Below are positions 45,819 to 53,768 of a DNA stretch of 64,000 nucleotides, piece after piece. The DNA is from Gp6-AA40 sp963818645. Its GTDB lineage: Bacteria; Acidobacteriota; Vicinamibacteria; Vicinamibacterales; UBA2999. Below the pieces are notes generated by a model. It was not told the DNA's origin. It saw only the letters and a program-made list of their open reading frames with translations, and made no database searches. The position numbers were made by a program, and so were the translations under genes. Numbering within the stretch: position 1 is the first letter of the stretch; each line of letters opens with the position of its first letter. The stretch spans positions 1-64,000 of the forward strand of contig CAWFTF010000013.1 of assembly GCA_963818645.1 (NCBI GenBank), written 5' to 3'.

Positions 45819-47870
45819 ATGCGACTCCGACTGCTCTCGTGCACGCTGCTCCTGGCAACGACCGTTGCCTGTAATTCCAGCCGCGAGACGACGCCACAAC
45901 CTGCTCCAGCGCCTGTCCCACAGGAAAGCACTCGCAAGTACCTGCTCGAACAAGTCGACGATGCATCGGTGGTCCAGCTCTACGCGGACCAGTTCGCGGC
46001 CTTGCCGCTCCGCGAGAAGACGCTCGTGTGGCATCTGACGCAGGCCGCCATCGCCGGACGCGACATCTTCTACGACCAGAAGCATCGCAATGCGCTCGAG
46101 ATGCGGCGCGTGCTCGAGGCGATCGTGTCGCATCCGAGCGGCATCGATCCGGCGACGCTCGCCGAGATTCAGCGCTACACGAAACTGTTCTGGATCAACA
46201 CCGGCCCCTACAACAACCTGACCGCGCGCAAGTTCGTGTTGAAGCTGACGCCACAGGCGTTGTCGGCGGCGGCGAAGTCGGCAGCGAGTGCCGGCGCCAC
46301 GTTCCCGACGCAACCCAACGAGTCCGTCGATCAACTGCTGACGCGACTCGGCCCGATGTTCTTCGACCCGAATGTCGATCCGAGCGTGACCAACAAGACA
46401 CCGGGACCCGGCAAGGACATCCTCAGCTCGAGCGCTAATAACCTCTACTCCGGCGTGAACATGGCCGACCTGCGCGGCTTCACCGAGAAGTACGGGCTCA
46501 ATTCACGGCTGGTGAAAACGAACGGCAAGCTTGTCGAGGAGGTCTACCGCGTCGGTGGGCGTTACGACAAAGAGATTCGCCAGGTCGTCAGCCATCTCGA
46601 GGCGGCCATTCCGTTTGCGACAGAACCGATGGCGAACGCCCTGCGCGCGCTCATTCAGTGGTATACGACCGGCGAGACAGCCGATCGCGTGAAGTACGAC
46701 ATCGCGTGGGTCGCGGACAAGGCGTCGCCCGTCGACACGATCAACGGCTTCATCGAGGTCTACATGGATCCGCGCGGGATCAAGGGATCCTGGGAGGCGC
46801 TGGTCTTCTACGTGAACAAGGAGAAGACCGATCGGATCAACAAGTTCGCGAGCAACGCGCAGTGGTTCGAAGACAACATGCCCTACGACGCCAAGTACCG
46901 CAAACCGAGCGTCAAGGGCATCGTCGCCAATGCCATCGACGTCGTCATCGAGACCGGCGACTCAGGTCCTGTGACGCCTGTCGGCATCAACCTGCCGAAC
47001 GATCAACGCATCCGCGAACAGTACGGCAGCAAGTCGGTGTCGCTGTCGAACGTGCGCGACGCGTCCGACAACGCGGTGCCGACGTCGATGCGAACCGAGT
47101 TCACGTGGACGCCGGAAGAGGTCCAGCGCAGCGAGAAGTTCGGCACGCTCGCCGCCGAATTGCTCACCGACATGCACGAGGTGATCGGGCACGCGTCGGG
47201 CCAGCAGGCCGCCGGCTTCAAGGGCACACCGCAGGAAGCGATCAAGGAGCACTTCTCCGCGCTGGAGGAAGGACGCGCGGACCTGATCGGGTTGTACTTC
47301 TTTGGCAATCCGAAGCTCGTGGAGCTCGGTATCGTCCCCGCCTCCGACCAGGACGACGTCATGCGGGCGGAGTACGAGGCCTACACGCGCAACGCGATCG
47401 TGCAACTCCGGCGCGTGCGCGAGGGCACGCAGATCGAAGAAGACCACATGCGCAATCGCCAGATGATCGTTCGCTGGTTGATGGCGAATACGAAGTCGAT
47501 CGAACAGCGGACGCGCGACAACAAAACCTACCTGGTGGTGACCGACGCGAAAGCATTTCGTGACGGCGTCGGGAAATTGCTCGCCGAAGTTCAACGGATC
47601 AAGTCGGAGGGCGACTACGCGGCGGCCAAAACGTTGTTCGAAACGCACGGCATCCACTTCGACGCCGCGCTGCGCGACGAGATCGTCAAACGCGTGGACG
47701 GCTTGAATCTGCCGTCATACCAGGGATTCGTCATGCCCAGGCTGACGGCGGTGAAGGGACCGGACGGCACGATCACCGACGTCCAGATCTCCTACCCGAT
47801 GGACCTGACGAAGCAGATGCTGGAGCTCGCCGAAGGCGCGCCGAGCCTGGCGGTCAGCGGCTCAAAGTGA
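45819..47870 (+). CDS. dipeptidyl-peptidase III-like (M49) lipoprotein
   Basis: 683 residues. MRLRLLSCTLLLATTVAC has a lipobox (TVAC, Cys 18), followed by a Pro-rich linker. The M49 zinc motif HExxxH is HEVIGH at about residues 453-458, and the second motif is EEGRAD, the Glu being the third ligand. Other conserved stretches are LFWINTGPYNN, DTINGFIEVYMDPRGIKGSW and GSKSVSLSNVRDA. Releases dipeptides from the N-terminus of short peptides in the classical family; here export as a lipoprotein implies a periplasmic or surface role. It ends convergently, overlapping the DinB gene stop by 9 bases. Confidence 0.9.
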   Translation: MRLRLLSCTLLLATTVACNSSRETTPQPAPAPVPQESTRKYLLEQVDDASVVQLYADQFAALPLREKTLVWHLTQAAIAGRDIFYDQKHRNALEMRRVLEAIVSHPSGIDPATLAEIQRYTKLFWINTGPYNNLTARKFVLKLTPQALSAAAKSAASAGATFPTQPNESVDQLLTRLGPMFFDPNVDPSVTNKTPGPGKDILSSSANNLYSGVNMADLRGFTEKYGLNSRLVKTNGKLVEEVYRVGGRYDKEIRQVVSHLEAAIPFATEPMANALRALIQWYTTGETADRVKYDIAWVADKASPVDTINGFIEVYMDPRGIKGSWEALVFYVNKEKTDRINKFASNAQWFEDNMPYDAKYRKPSVKGIVANAIDVVIETGDSGPVTPVGINLPNDQRIREQYGSKSVSLSNVRDASDNAVPTSMRTEFTWTPEEVQRSEKFGTLAAELLTDMHEVIGHASGQQAAGFKGTPQEAIKEHFSALEEGRADLIGLYFFGNPKLVELGIVPASDQDDVMRAEYEAYTRNAIVQLRRVREGTQIEEDHMRNRQMIVRWLMANTKSIEQRTRDNKTYLVVTDAKAFRDGVGKLLAEVQRIKSEGDYAAAKTLFETHGIHFDAALRDEIVKRVDGLNLPSYQGFVMPRLTAVKGPDGTITDVQISYPMDLTKQMLELAEGAPSLAVSGSK

Positions 47871-48470
47871 TCGGTCCGGACGCTCCGTCGGACTATTCGC
47901 TCCGGGTCCCGGCAGCGGCGGGTTCTCGCCGCCGCTCGCCTCACGCTCGAGCAGGTCATCCACTGACGCGTAGCGATAAATAACTGGCGCCTTGTTCTGA
48001 AAGAGGCCGCCGGTATCGGCCGTCGGCCCGTACGTCGAATAGAGCGCCTGCCCCCACACACGCAAGTACACCGTCAACTGCCCTCGATGGTGAGCCGAGT
48101 GCGTCAGCCTCCGCGTCAAGACCCACGCCTTCGATCGATTCACATCGAAGAAGGTTGTCTCGGCCTCGAACCAGGCATCTGGCTGTGACTCGATTCGTGC
48201 GAGACGTTCTCCAGACGCTGCGGCATAGTGCTGAAGAAACGCCGGTCGAGTCTCTTGCTGCGGAAGCGCCGGCAGCGAAACGGTGACCCCAAGCATGGTC
48301 CGCATCCAGGTGTCCTCGCTGACGCATTGATGGACCATGTGCTCGAGCGGCGTTCGGGCGCGCAGCTCGGGTCGGAATGTCATGCGCGCGTCGGGGATCT
48401 GCGACCAGACGCTCAACGTCTTGAGCCGTTCGGTGCGATAGCTCTCCACGAGAAAGTCATAACGTGACAT
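47862..48470 (-). CDS. DinB-family protein (second copy)
   Basis: 202 residues from ATG 48470. TPLEHMVHQCVSEDTWMRTM and LTRRLTHSAHHRGQLTVYLRVWG carry the His ligands of the DinB metal site (H50 region, HSAHHRGQ). The C-terminal 30 residues are Pro/Gly rich (GENPPLPGPGAN). The start lies 14 bases inside the S9 peptidase coding end, so translation is coupled. The role could be thiol-dependent transfer of a small molecule; unproven. Confidence 0.85.
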   Translation of the reverse strand: MSRYDFLVESYRTERLKTLSVWSQIPDARMTFRPELRARTPLEHMVHQCVSEDTWMRTMLGVTVSLPALPQQETRPAFLQHYAAASGERLARIESQPDAWFEAETTFFDVNRSKAWVLTRRLTHSAHHRGQLTVYLRVWGQALYSTYGPTADTGGLFQNKAPVIYRYASVDDLLEREASGGENPPLPGPGANSPTERPDRSL

Positions 48471-50392
48471 GGTTGTCGATCCTGATCGGTTCGATCGCGT
48501 CGGCTGGAGCGAATCCGAAGACGGCGCCATAGAAATACAGTTCCGCCTCGAGGCAGCGGATGATGGTTGCCGCCTTTCTGAATCCGTGTTGCTCGCCTTC
48601 GAAGGCAAGATACGCCACAGGCAGTCCCTTCGCCCGGACAGCAGCCGCCATCATCTCGGACTGGTTCGGCGGGACGACCTTGTCCTCGAGACCCTGAAAG
48701 AGGATCAGCGAACAGGCGAGGCGGTCGACGAAGTGAATCGGCGAGCGCGCGTAGTACACGTCGTGCGCCGCTGGATAGGGACCGACCAGCGTGTCGAGAT
48801 AGCGCGACTCGAACTTGTGCGTGTCGCGCGCGAGCACTTCGATGTCGCAGATGCCGTAGTAGCTTGCGCCAGCCTTGAAGATACCGGGGTGAAACACCAG
48901 CGCCGCGAGCGTCGTGTAGCCGCCGGCGCTGCCGCCGCGAATCATCAGGCGATTCGGATCCGCCTTCCCGGTCGCGACGAGATACTGCGCGGCCGCGATC
49001 ATGTCGCGCACGTCGAGAACGCCCCACTGTTGATTGAGCCGCTCGCGATAGCTTCTGCCGAATCCTGAACTGCCGCCATAGTTGACATCGGCTACCGCAA
49101 AGCCACGGCTGGTCCAGAACTGCACCTTGAGATCGAGCGTCGCGCTCGTGGCCGTCGTCGGGCCGCCGTGGCCGATCAGGATGAGAGGCGGTCGTTCGCC
49201 GTCGAGCCCCGTGTAGTCGGCGTTGCGCGGCGGGTAGTAGAACGCGTGCGTGTCGTGTCCGTCGGAGGATGGGAACTCGACCGATTCGGGGACTGACAAC
49301 AGCGCTGCTGGAAAGCTGACTGCGGAGGACGACTTCAGCGTTTCGACCACGCCCGTTGCGACGTCAACGCGGACGACCGCGTCCAGCGTCGTCGAGGATC
49401 CGGCCACGAGCACGACGTGTGTCTCGTTTGCCGCCAGCCACTCGCGAGGCTCGAAGCCTTCGGCCAACTGAGACACACGACCACTCCGTGTGTCGAGCGT
49501 CGCAAGATGCCAGCGTCCGGCACGCGTGTACGAAACGACCATGCGTCCGTCGCCTGCAGTGACCCACGACGTTGTCCCGAAGATCCATTGCGGGCGACCG
49601 AACTCCGAATCATTCGGGACATCCGCCTCCACGAGGACGCCAGCGTCCGATCGATAGAGCTTCCACCAGCCGTCACGATCGCTGACGAAATAGAGCTCAC
49701 CGTCTGACGTCCAGCCAGGTTGATAGACCGACTCAGTCGGTCCGCCGGCGATGCGCCGCTGATTCGCCAGCATTCCCGCTTCCGTCACATCGGCGAGCCA
49801 GAGCTCTGTTCCGTCCCAGGGCATCTGCGGGTGCCGCCACGAGAGCCAGATGACTCGCGATCCGTCGGGACTGAGTCTCGGCGTGGAGTAGAAGTCGTAC
49901 CCCGATGCGATCACGTCGCCGGCGCTCGGCGCGCCCTTCGAGCGGGATGCTCACCAGCGTGGTGATGGGCTCACGATCGAGCTCGGAGTGATCCTCTCGG
50001 ACAGCGATCAGTCGCTGACGCTGACGATCGAGCGTCGCATCCGCGTAGAACCACTTCCCCGCCGGCGTCATTGGTATCGGTTGATCGTTCGCGGCGATGC
50101 GGTAGATCCGCTGGTCGGCAAAGTTCGAGGCGTAGACGACGCCTGCGGCCACAACGTATGCGCCTCCCCCGTACTCATGCACACGCGTCCGGACGTTGAA
50201 GTCTGATGGGGTGACGTCTTCGATTCGGCCGTTCCGCAACCTGACGAGGGCATTGCGACCGGCCTCGTGCGGACGCCCTTCAATCCAGTAGATGTCGTCG
50301 CCATCGACGGCGACATAGGAGAGGCGGAGACCTTGTGCCGCTACGGTTTGTGCCGTAATCGGCGACGGCCACGTTCCGTAGGCCTTCTGCAC
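48457..50392 (-). CDS. S9 prolyl-oligopeptidase-type peptidase, with one extra base
   Basis: The N-terminal propeller begins at GTG 50392 (MQKAYGTWPSPITAQTVAAQ, SYVAVDGDDIYWIEGRPHEA, RVHEYGGGAYVV). The frame shifts at a GGG near 49936 (EG, then APSAGDVIASGYDFYSTPRL), and the propeller continues to a C-terminal alpha/beta hydrolase. There the nucleophile is RGGSAGGYTTLA, the Asp is GLEDKVVP and the His GEQHGFRK. Corrected length 644 residues; 1936 bases is 3n+1. No signal peptide, so cytoplasmic; cleaves oligopeptides, perhaps acyl- or proline-containing. Typical of soil Acidobacteriota S9C genes. Confidence 0.88.
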
Positions 50393-50393
50393 G

Positions 50394-50738
50394 TCAGCGG
50401 CGGCGCTTCGATGGACGCGCTCGACGTCTTGCGGCGGACGTTGCTCGTGACGGCGTGTCGATGAACTGATCGAACTTCCGTTCCAGCCTGGAAAAGCCGT
50501 CAGTCATTCGCTGGTCCAGCCCGTCGATTCGCTGGTCCAGACGCGCGAAGCCCTCAGTCATTCGCTTATCCAGCTTGTCGTAAGCAAACTCTATGTACTT
50601 TCGCTGCTCGACGAAGTGCTCGCGCACTTCGAGGAACTGCTTGTCGACTTCTTTGAAGCGCTGATCGACAGACTCGGACAGCGCGTCCAGCTTGTTCTCG
50701 ATCCGCTCGACTCGTTCGGACGATCCGTTCTCGGCCAT
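50394..50738 (-). CDS. small coiled-coil protein with internal repeats
   Basis: 114 residues from ATG 50738. Nearly all is heptad-patterned coiled coil: ERVERIENKLDALSESVDQR, FKEVDKQFLEVREHFVEQ. Two copies of RMT(E/D)GF(A/S)RL(D/E) follow around RIDGLDQ. A basic tail (RRRARPSKRRR) ends the protein. Similar heptad-repeat small proteins occur widely in soil bacteria without known function. The stop lies one base before the start of the S9 gene, suggesting coupling. Confidence 0.65.
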   Translation of the reverse strand: MAENGSSERVERIENKLDALSESVDQRFKEVDKQFLEVREHFVEQRKYIEFAYDKLDKRMTEGFARLDQRIDGLDQRMTDGFSRLERKFDQFIDTPSRATSAARRRARPSKRRR

Positions 50739-50811
50739 CGCGATGCCTCCAAGACTACCATCGTCGGCAAGAGAGGCACGCCGCGTGCCGCGCGGATTCA
50801 GATGTCGCAGA

Positions 50812-52280
50812 TCAGCTTCCGTCGCGCATGATGCGACAGGACTCGATATCGAACGTCGCCTCACCGATCGCGAGGCGCGACTGATCGCGAAATGACTTCG
50901 CGAACTGCACGAAGCGTTCGGCGTCGGCGAAGTTGCTGGCGAGGCCGAACGATACGCGGATCGCGCCCGCGCTCTTGCCACCGCGCGCCGTGACGATTTC
51001 GAGGAAGCGCGTCAGCGTCAGGTCTTCCCGAATCGAGAGCGCGACATTCACGTCTTCCGCCGTAATCCCTTCGGCCGTCTCTCCGGCGCCCGGGTTGCAG
51101 AAGCACCCGGTGCGAAGCGAGATGCGCTGCTCCCCTGCCAACTCTTCGATGCGACGGTAGTCGAGCAGGTGCCCTGCGGGATCGTAGAAATTCATCGTCA
51201 CGATCGGTCCGCGCATCTTCGTGGTGAGCGGACCGTAGATGCGCACCATCGGTCGGCCGTTGGAATGCCGCATCTCGACGAGCTCATGAAGCAACCAGTC
51301 GGTCAGGCATCGAACGCGCGTCTGGATCGTGTCGATGCCAACAGCTTCGAGATGATGCAGGCCAGTCTCGACTGCCGCGATCGAGAGATAGTTGAGCGTG
51401 CCGTCCTCGAAACCGGCTTCACCAGGCGCCAGCAGATGACGAACCAGACCGACGGTGGCGAAGTTCACGGTGCCGCCTGAGAACCACGGACGCCGGAGCT
51501 TCGCGAGCGCGCTCTTGCGAACCAACAGGCAGCCCACGCCCGTCGGATACCCGAACATCTTGTAGAAAGACACGCACAGGAACTCGGGACTGACTTGCTG
51601 CAGATCGAGTCGATTGGTCGGAACGAATGCTGCCGCATCGAGCACGCACGTCCCATCCACTCGCGTGGGCTTCGTCGACGAGCTCCAGCGGATGCTTCAC
51701 GCCCGTGAAGTTGGACTGCGCGGGAAAGGCGAACAGATTGTTCCCACCGCGCTTCGCCGTCTTCAGCAAGCTGTCGACCTCGGATCGATCGATGCGCAGC
51801 TCCGGCGGCGTCGAGAGGCGCGTACGACACCGGGGCGCCACGCGCGACGGCAAACTCGCGAATGCCGTTGACCGAGTTGTGATTGTCGACGGTCAGCAGC
51901 AGCCGGTCACCCGCGGAGAACGGATACGACTCACCTACGTGCTTGAGGGCACCGGTCGCGTTGAGGGTGAAGATCGCGATGTAGTCGTCACCGGCGTTGA
52001 ACCAGTCGAGCACCGCGCGCCGCGATCGCTCGACAAGTCGCGTCGCATCGGAGGAAGCGGGGCTGGCAGAGTGCGGATTCCCCAGCAGACTTGACGCGAG
52101 CAGCTCGGCGTGCCGCCGAACCTGCGACGCCGCGTAGAGGCCGGCGCCGGTGTAGTCGAGATACGCGTCACCGGCTTCATCGAGCCGTGAGTACTCTGCC
52201 GCGCGAATCTCGTCGAGGCGTGTCGTTGACTGGTACTCGGGATGACTCGCCAGGAACTCGCGAAATCGATCCGGTGTCAC
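50812..52280 (-). CDS. class-V PLP aminotransferase/Moco-sulfurase-like enzyme, two frame breaks
   Basis: N-terminus from GTG 52280: MTPDRFREFLASHPEYQSTT, YLDYTGAGLY, GNPHSASPASS and DDYIAIFTLNATGALKHVGE. Breaks near 51800 (after SYAPLDA) and 51655 (after SGWDV) separate three frames; the middle one has GGNNLFAFPAQSNFTGVKHP. The last has CVLDAAAFVPTNRLDL, the PLP-binding VSFYKMFGYPTGVG, LRTGCFCNPGAGET and the C-terminal domain. Corrected length about 488; 1469 bases is 3n+2, as two insertions predict. The arrangement resembles the sulfurase domain of molybdenum-cofactor sulfurases and cysteine-desulfurase-like enzymes; substrate unproven. Overlaps the ABC ATPase gene by GTGA. Confidence 0.82.
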
Positions 52281-53095
52281 GGTGATCCGTTGCCTGCCAG
52301 CCTCACGTGGAAGTACCCGCCGCTTCGTTCCACGTGCATCGCTGCGCCGAACACATCCTTCAATCGCTCCGGCGTGAGCGCACTGTCCGGGTCTCCACTG
52401 AACGCCACCTTGCCCGCGCGCAGCAGGATCACCCGCCTGATCTCCGGCACGATCTCCTCGATGTGGTGCGTGACCAGAATCAACGTCGTTCCGTCCTGCG
52501 CAAGGCGACGGATGGATTCCATGAATCGGTGGCGGGCGACAAAATCGAGGCCAGTGGTCGGCTCGTCGAGGACGAGCGCATCGGGACGCGTCACCAGCGC
52601 ACGGGCAATCAGGACGCGACGCCGCTCACCGGCAGACATTTCGTTGAGCGGCTTCTTTGCCAGGTGAGAGGCATCCACACGCGTCAGCGCTTCTCGCGCA
52701 CTCGCCCGCATCGCGTCGGTGAGCTCGTGATGCGAGAAGACTCCGTGGCTTCCGAACAGCCCTGATATCGCGACGTCGAGACCCGACACGCGCCCGCTCG
52801 ACGTCTCGAGTCCGAAGTTGTGATCGAGCTCGCCCGTGACGACGCCGAACCGCGTGCGCAGCGCGGACACGTCCCAGCGCTCCTGGCCGAAGATCCGCAT
52901 CGGCGCACTGCCGTTCTCGCCGATGTGAGGTCGATCCTCGAATGTCAGGAGGCGAATGAGGGACGACTTGCCCGCACCATTGGGACCAAGGATCGCGGTG
53001 TGCTCACCTTGTTGAATCGCGAGCGATAGTCCATCGAGCACGCGCGCGCCACCGCGCAGGAGCGTGGCATTCCGCAGTTCCAGCACCGGTTCCAC
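52277..53095 (-). CDS. ABC transporter ATP-binding protein (ModF/YlmA-like)
   Basis: 272 residues. Walker A is LGPNGAGKSSLI, the signature is LNEMSAGERRRVLIARALVT, Walker B is ALVLDEPTTGLD, and the switch His is in LILVTHHIEEI. The Q loop region reads FGVVTGELDHNF, without a plain Gln. The pattern GPNGAGKSSLIRLL with a following short helical region is that of single ATPases such as YlmA/ModF rather than of an importer pair, and no permease is next to it. It is transcribed into the class-V PLP gene with a 4-base overlap. Confidence 0.9.
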   Translation of the reverse strand: MEPVLELRNATLLRGGARVLDGLSLAIQQGEHTAILGPNGAGKSSLIRLLTFEDRPHIGENGSAPMRIFGQERWDVSALRTRFGVVTGELDHNFGLETSSGRVSGLDVAISGLFGSHGVFSHHELTDAMRASAREALTRVDASHLAKKPLNEMSAGERRRVLIARALVTRPDALVLDEPTTGLDFVARHRFMESIRRLAQDGTTLILVTHHIEEIVPEIRRVILLRAGKVAFSGDPDSALTPERLKDVFGAAMHVERSGGYFHVRLAGNGSP

Positions 53096-53143
53096 GCTTC
53101 TATTGTCCCTCGAACCCGGCAGTTCCCACGGCTCGGTACGCGA

Positions 53144-53683
53144 TCACGCCTGGACCGCCGCAGCGATCTCGCGGATCTGATCGGCGTGCCTGCATTCGTG
53201 CGCCGCAACCAGTTCGACCCACTGGTACACCGTGAGCACACCGAAGAACCGGTGCTCCGCGGTGACCGCTCCCAGCGCCAGACCGTCAGCGGCAAGCACG
53301 GCGGCACGCACTTCCTCGCGCGCACGATCGAGCTCCGCCCACGCCACGCTGGCCTCGACGTTGCCGGTCGGGAAGACGATATCGCGTGCCGGACGTCGAT
53401 CGGTCCGGTCCTTCAGCGCGCGCATGACGTTGGCAGCGAGGGGATCGCGTGGTTGTCGCTCGGGACCGAGACCGGCAGCTTTGGCCTCGGCGACTGCGGT
53501 CGCGATGCGTTCGGCGAAGAGGCGATTGACTTTGACCAGGTGCTCGAGCACCTCTGCGACCGACCAGCGCTCGCTCGATGGTCGAGTCCGACGAAGGCCT
53601 TCCGGCACCTGATCGATGGCGGTTTTCAGAACGGCGCGGGAATCGTCCAGGAGCGGAAGCACCTCTTGAAGGTGAGCATGCAT
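53144..53683 (-). CDS. DinB-family protein (third copy)
   Basis: 179 residues from ATG 53683. WSVAEVLEHLVKVNRLF, EHRFFGVLTVYQWVELVAAH and ECRHADQIREIAA give the three His of the metal site (EH, AH and RHADQ). Normal length for the family. Lies between the ABC ATPase and the glucan phosphorylase on the minus strand. A third DinB gene within 24 kb indicates expansion of this family. Confidence 0.88.
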   Translation of the reverse strand: MHAHLQEVLPLLDDSRAVLKTAIDQVPEGLRRTRPSSERWSVAEVLEHLVKVNRLFAERIATAVAEAKAAGLGPERQPRDPLAANVMRALKDRTDRRPARDIVFPTGNVEASVAWAELDRAREEVRAAVLAADGLALGAVTAEHRFFGVLTVYQWVELVAAHECRHADQIREIAAAVQA

Positions 53684-53741
53684 CCGCCCATGATACCCAG
53701 CGAGGCGCCGCCTCACACGCCTCACTGGTTCCAGCGTCTAT

Positions 53742-53756
53742 TGGCCCGCTTCGCGG
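53742..53756 (-). terminator. stem-loop after the glucan phosphorylase stop, weak terminator candidate
   Basis: GCCCGC and GCGGGC form a 6-bp stem around a 3-base loop at 53742-53756, 13 bases beyond the stop of the phosphorylase gene. There is no T-run, so an intrinsic terminator is only a possibility. Confidence 0.3.
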
Positions 53757-53768
53757 GCGAGGGCCCGG

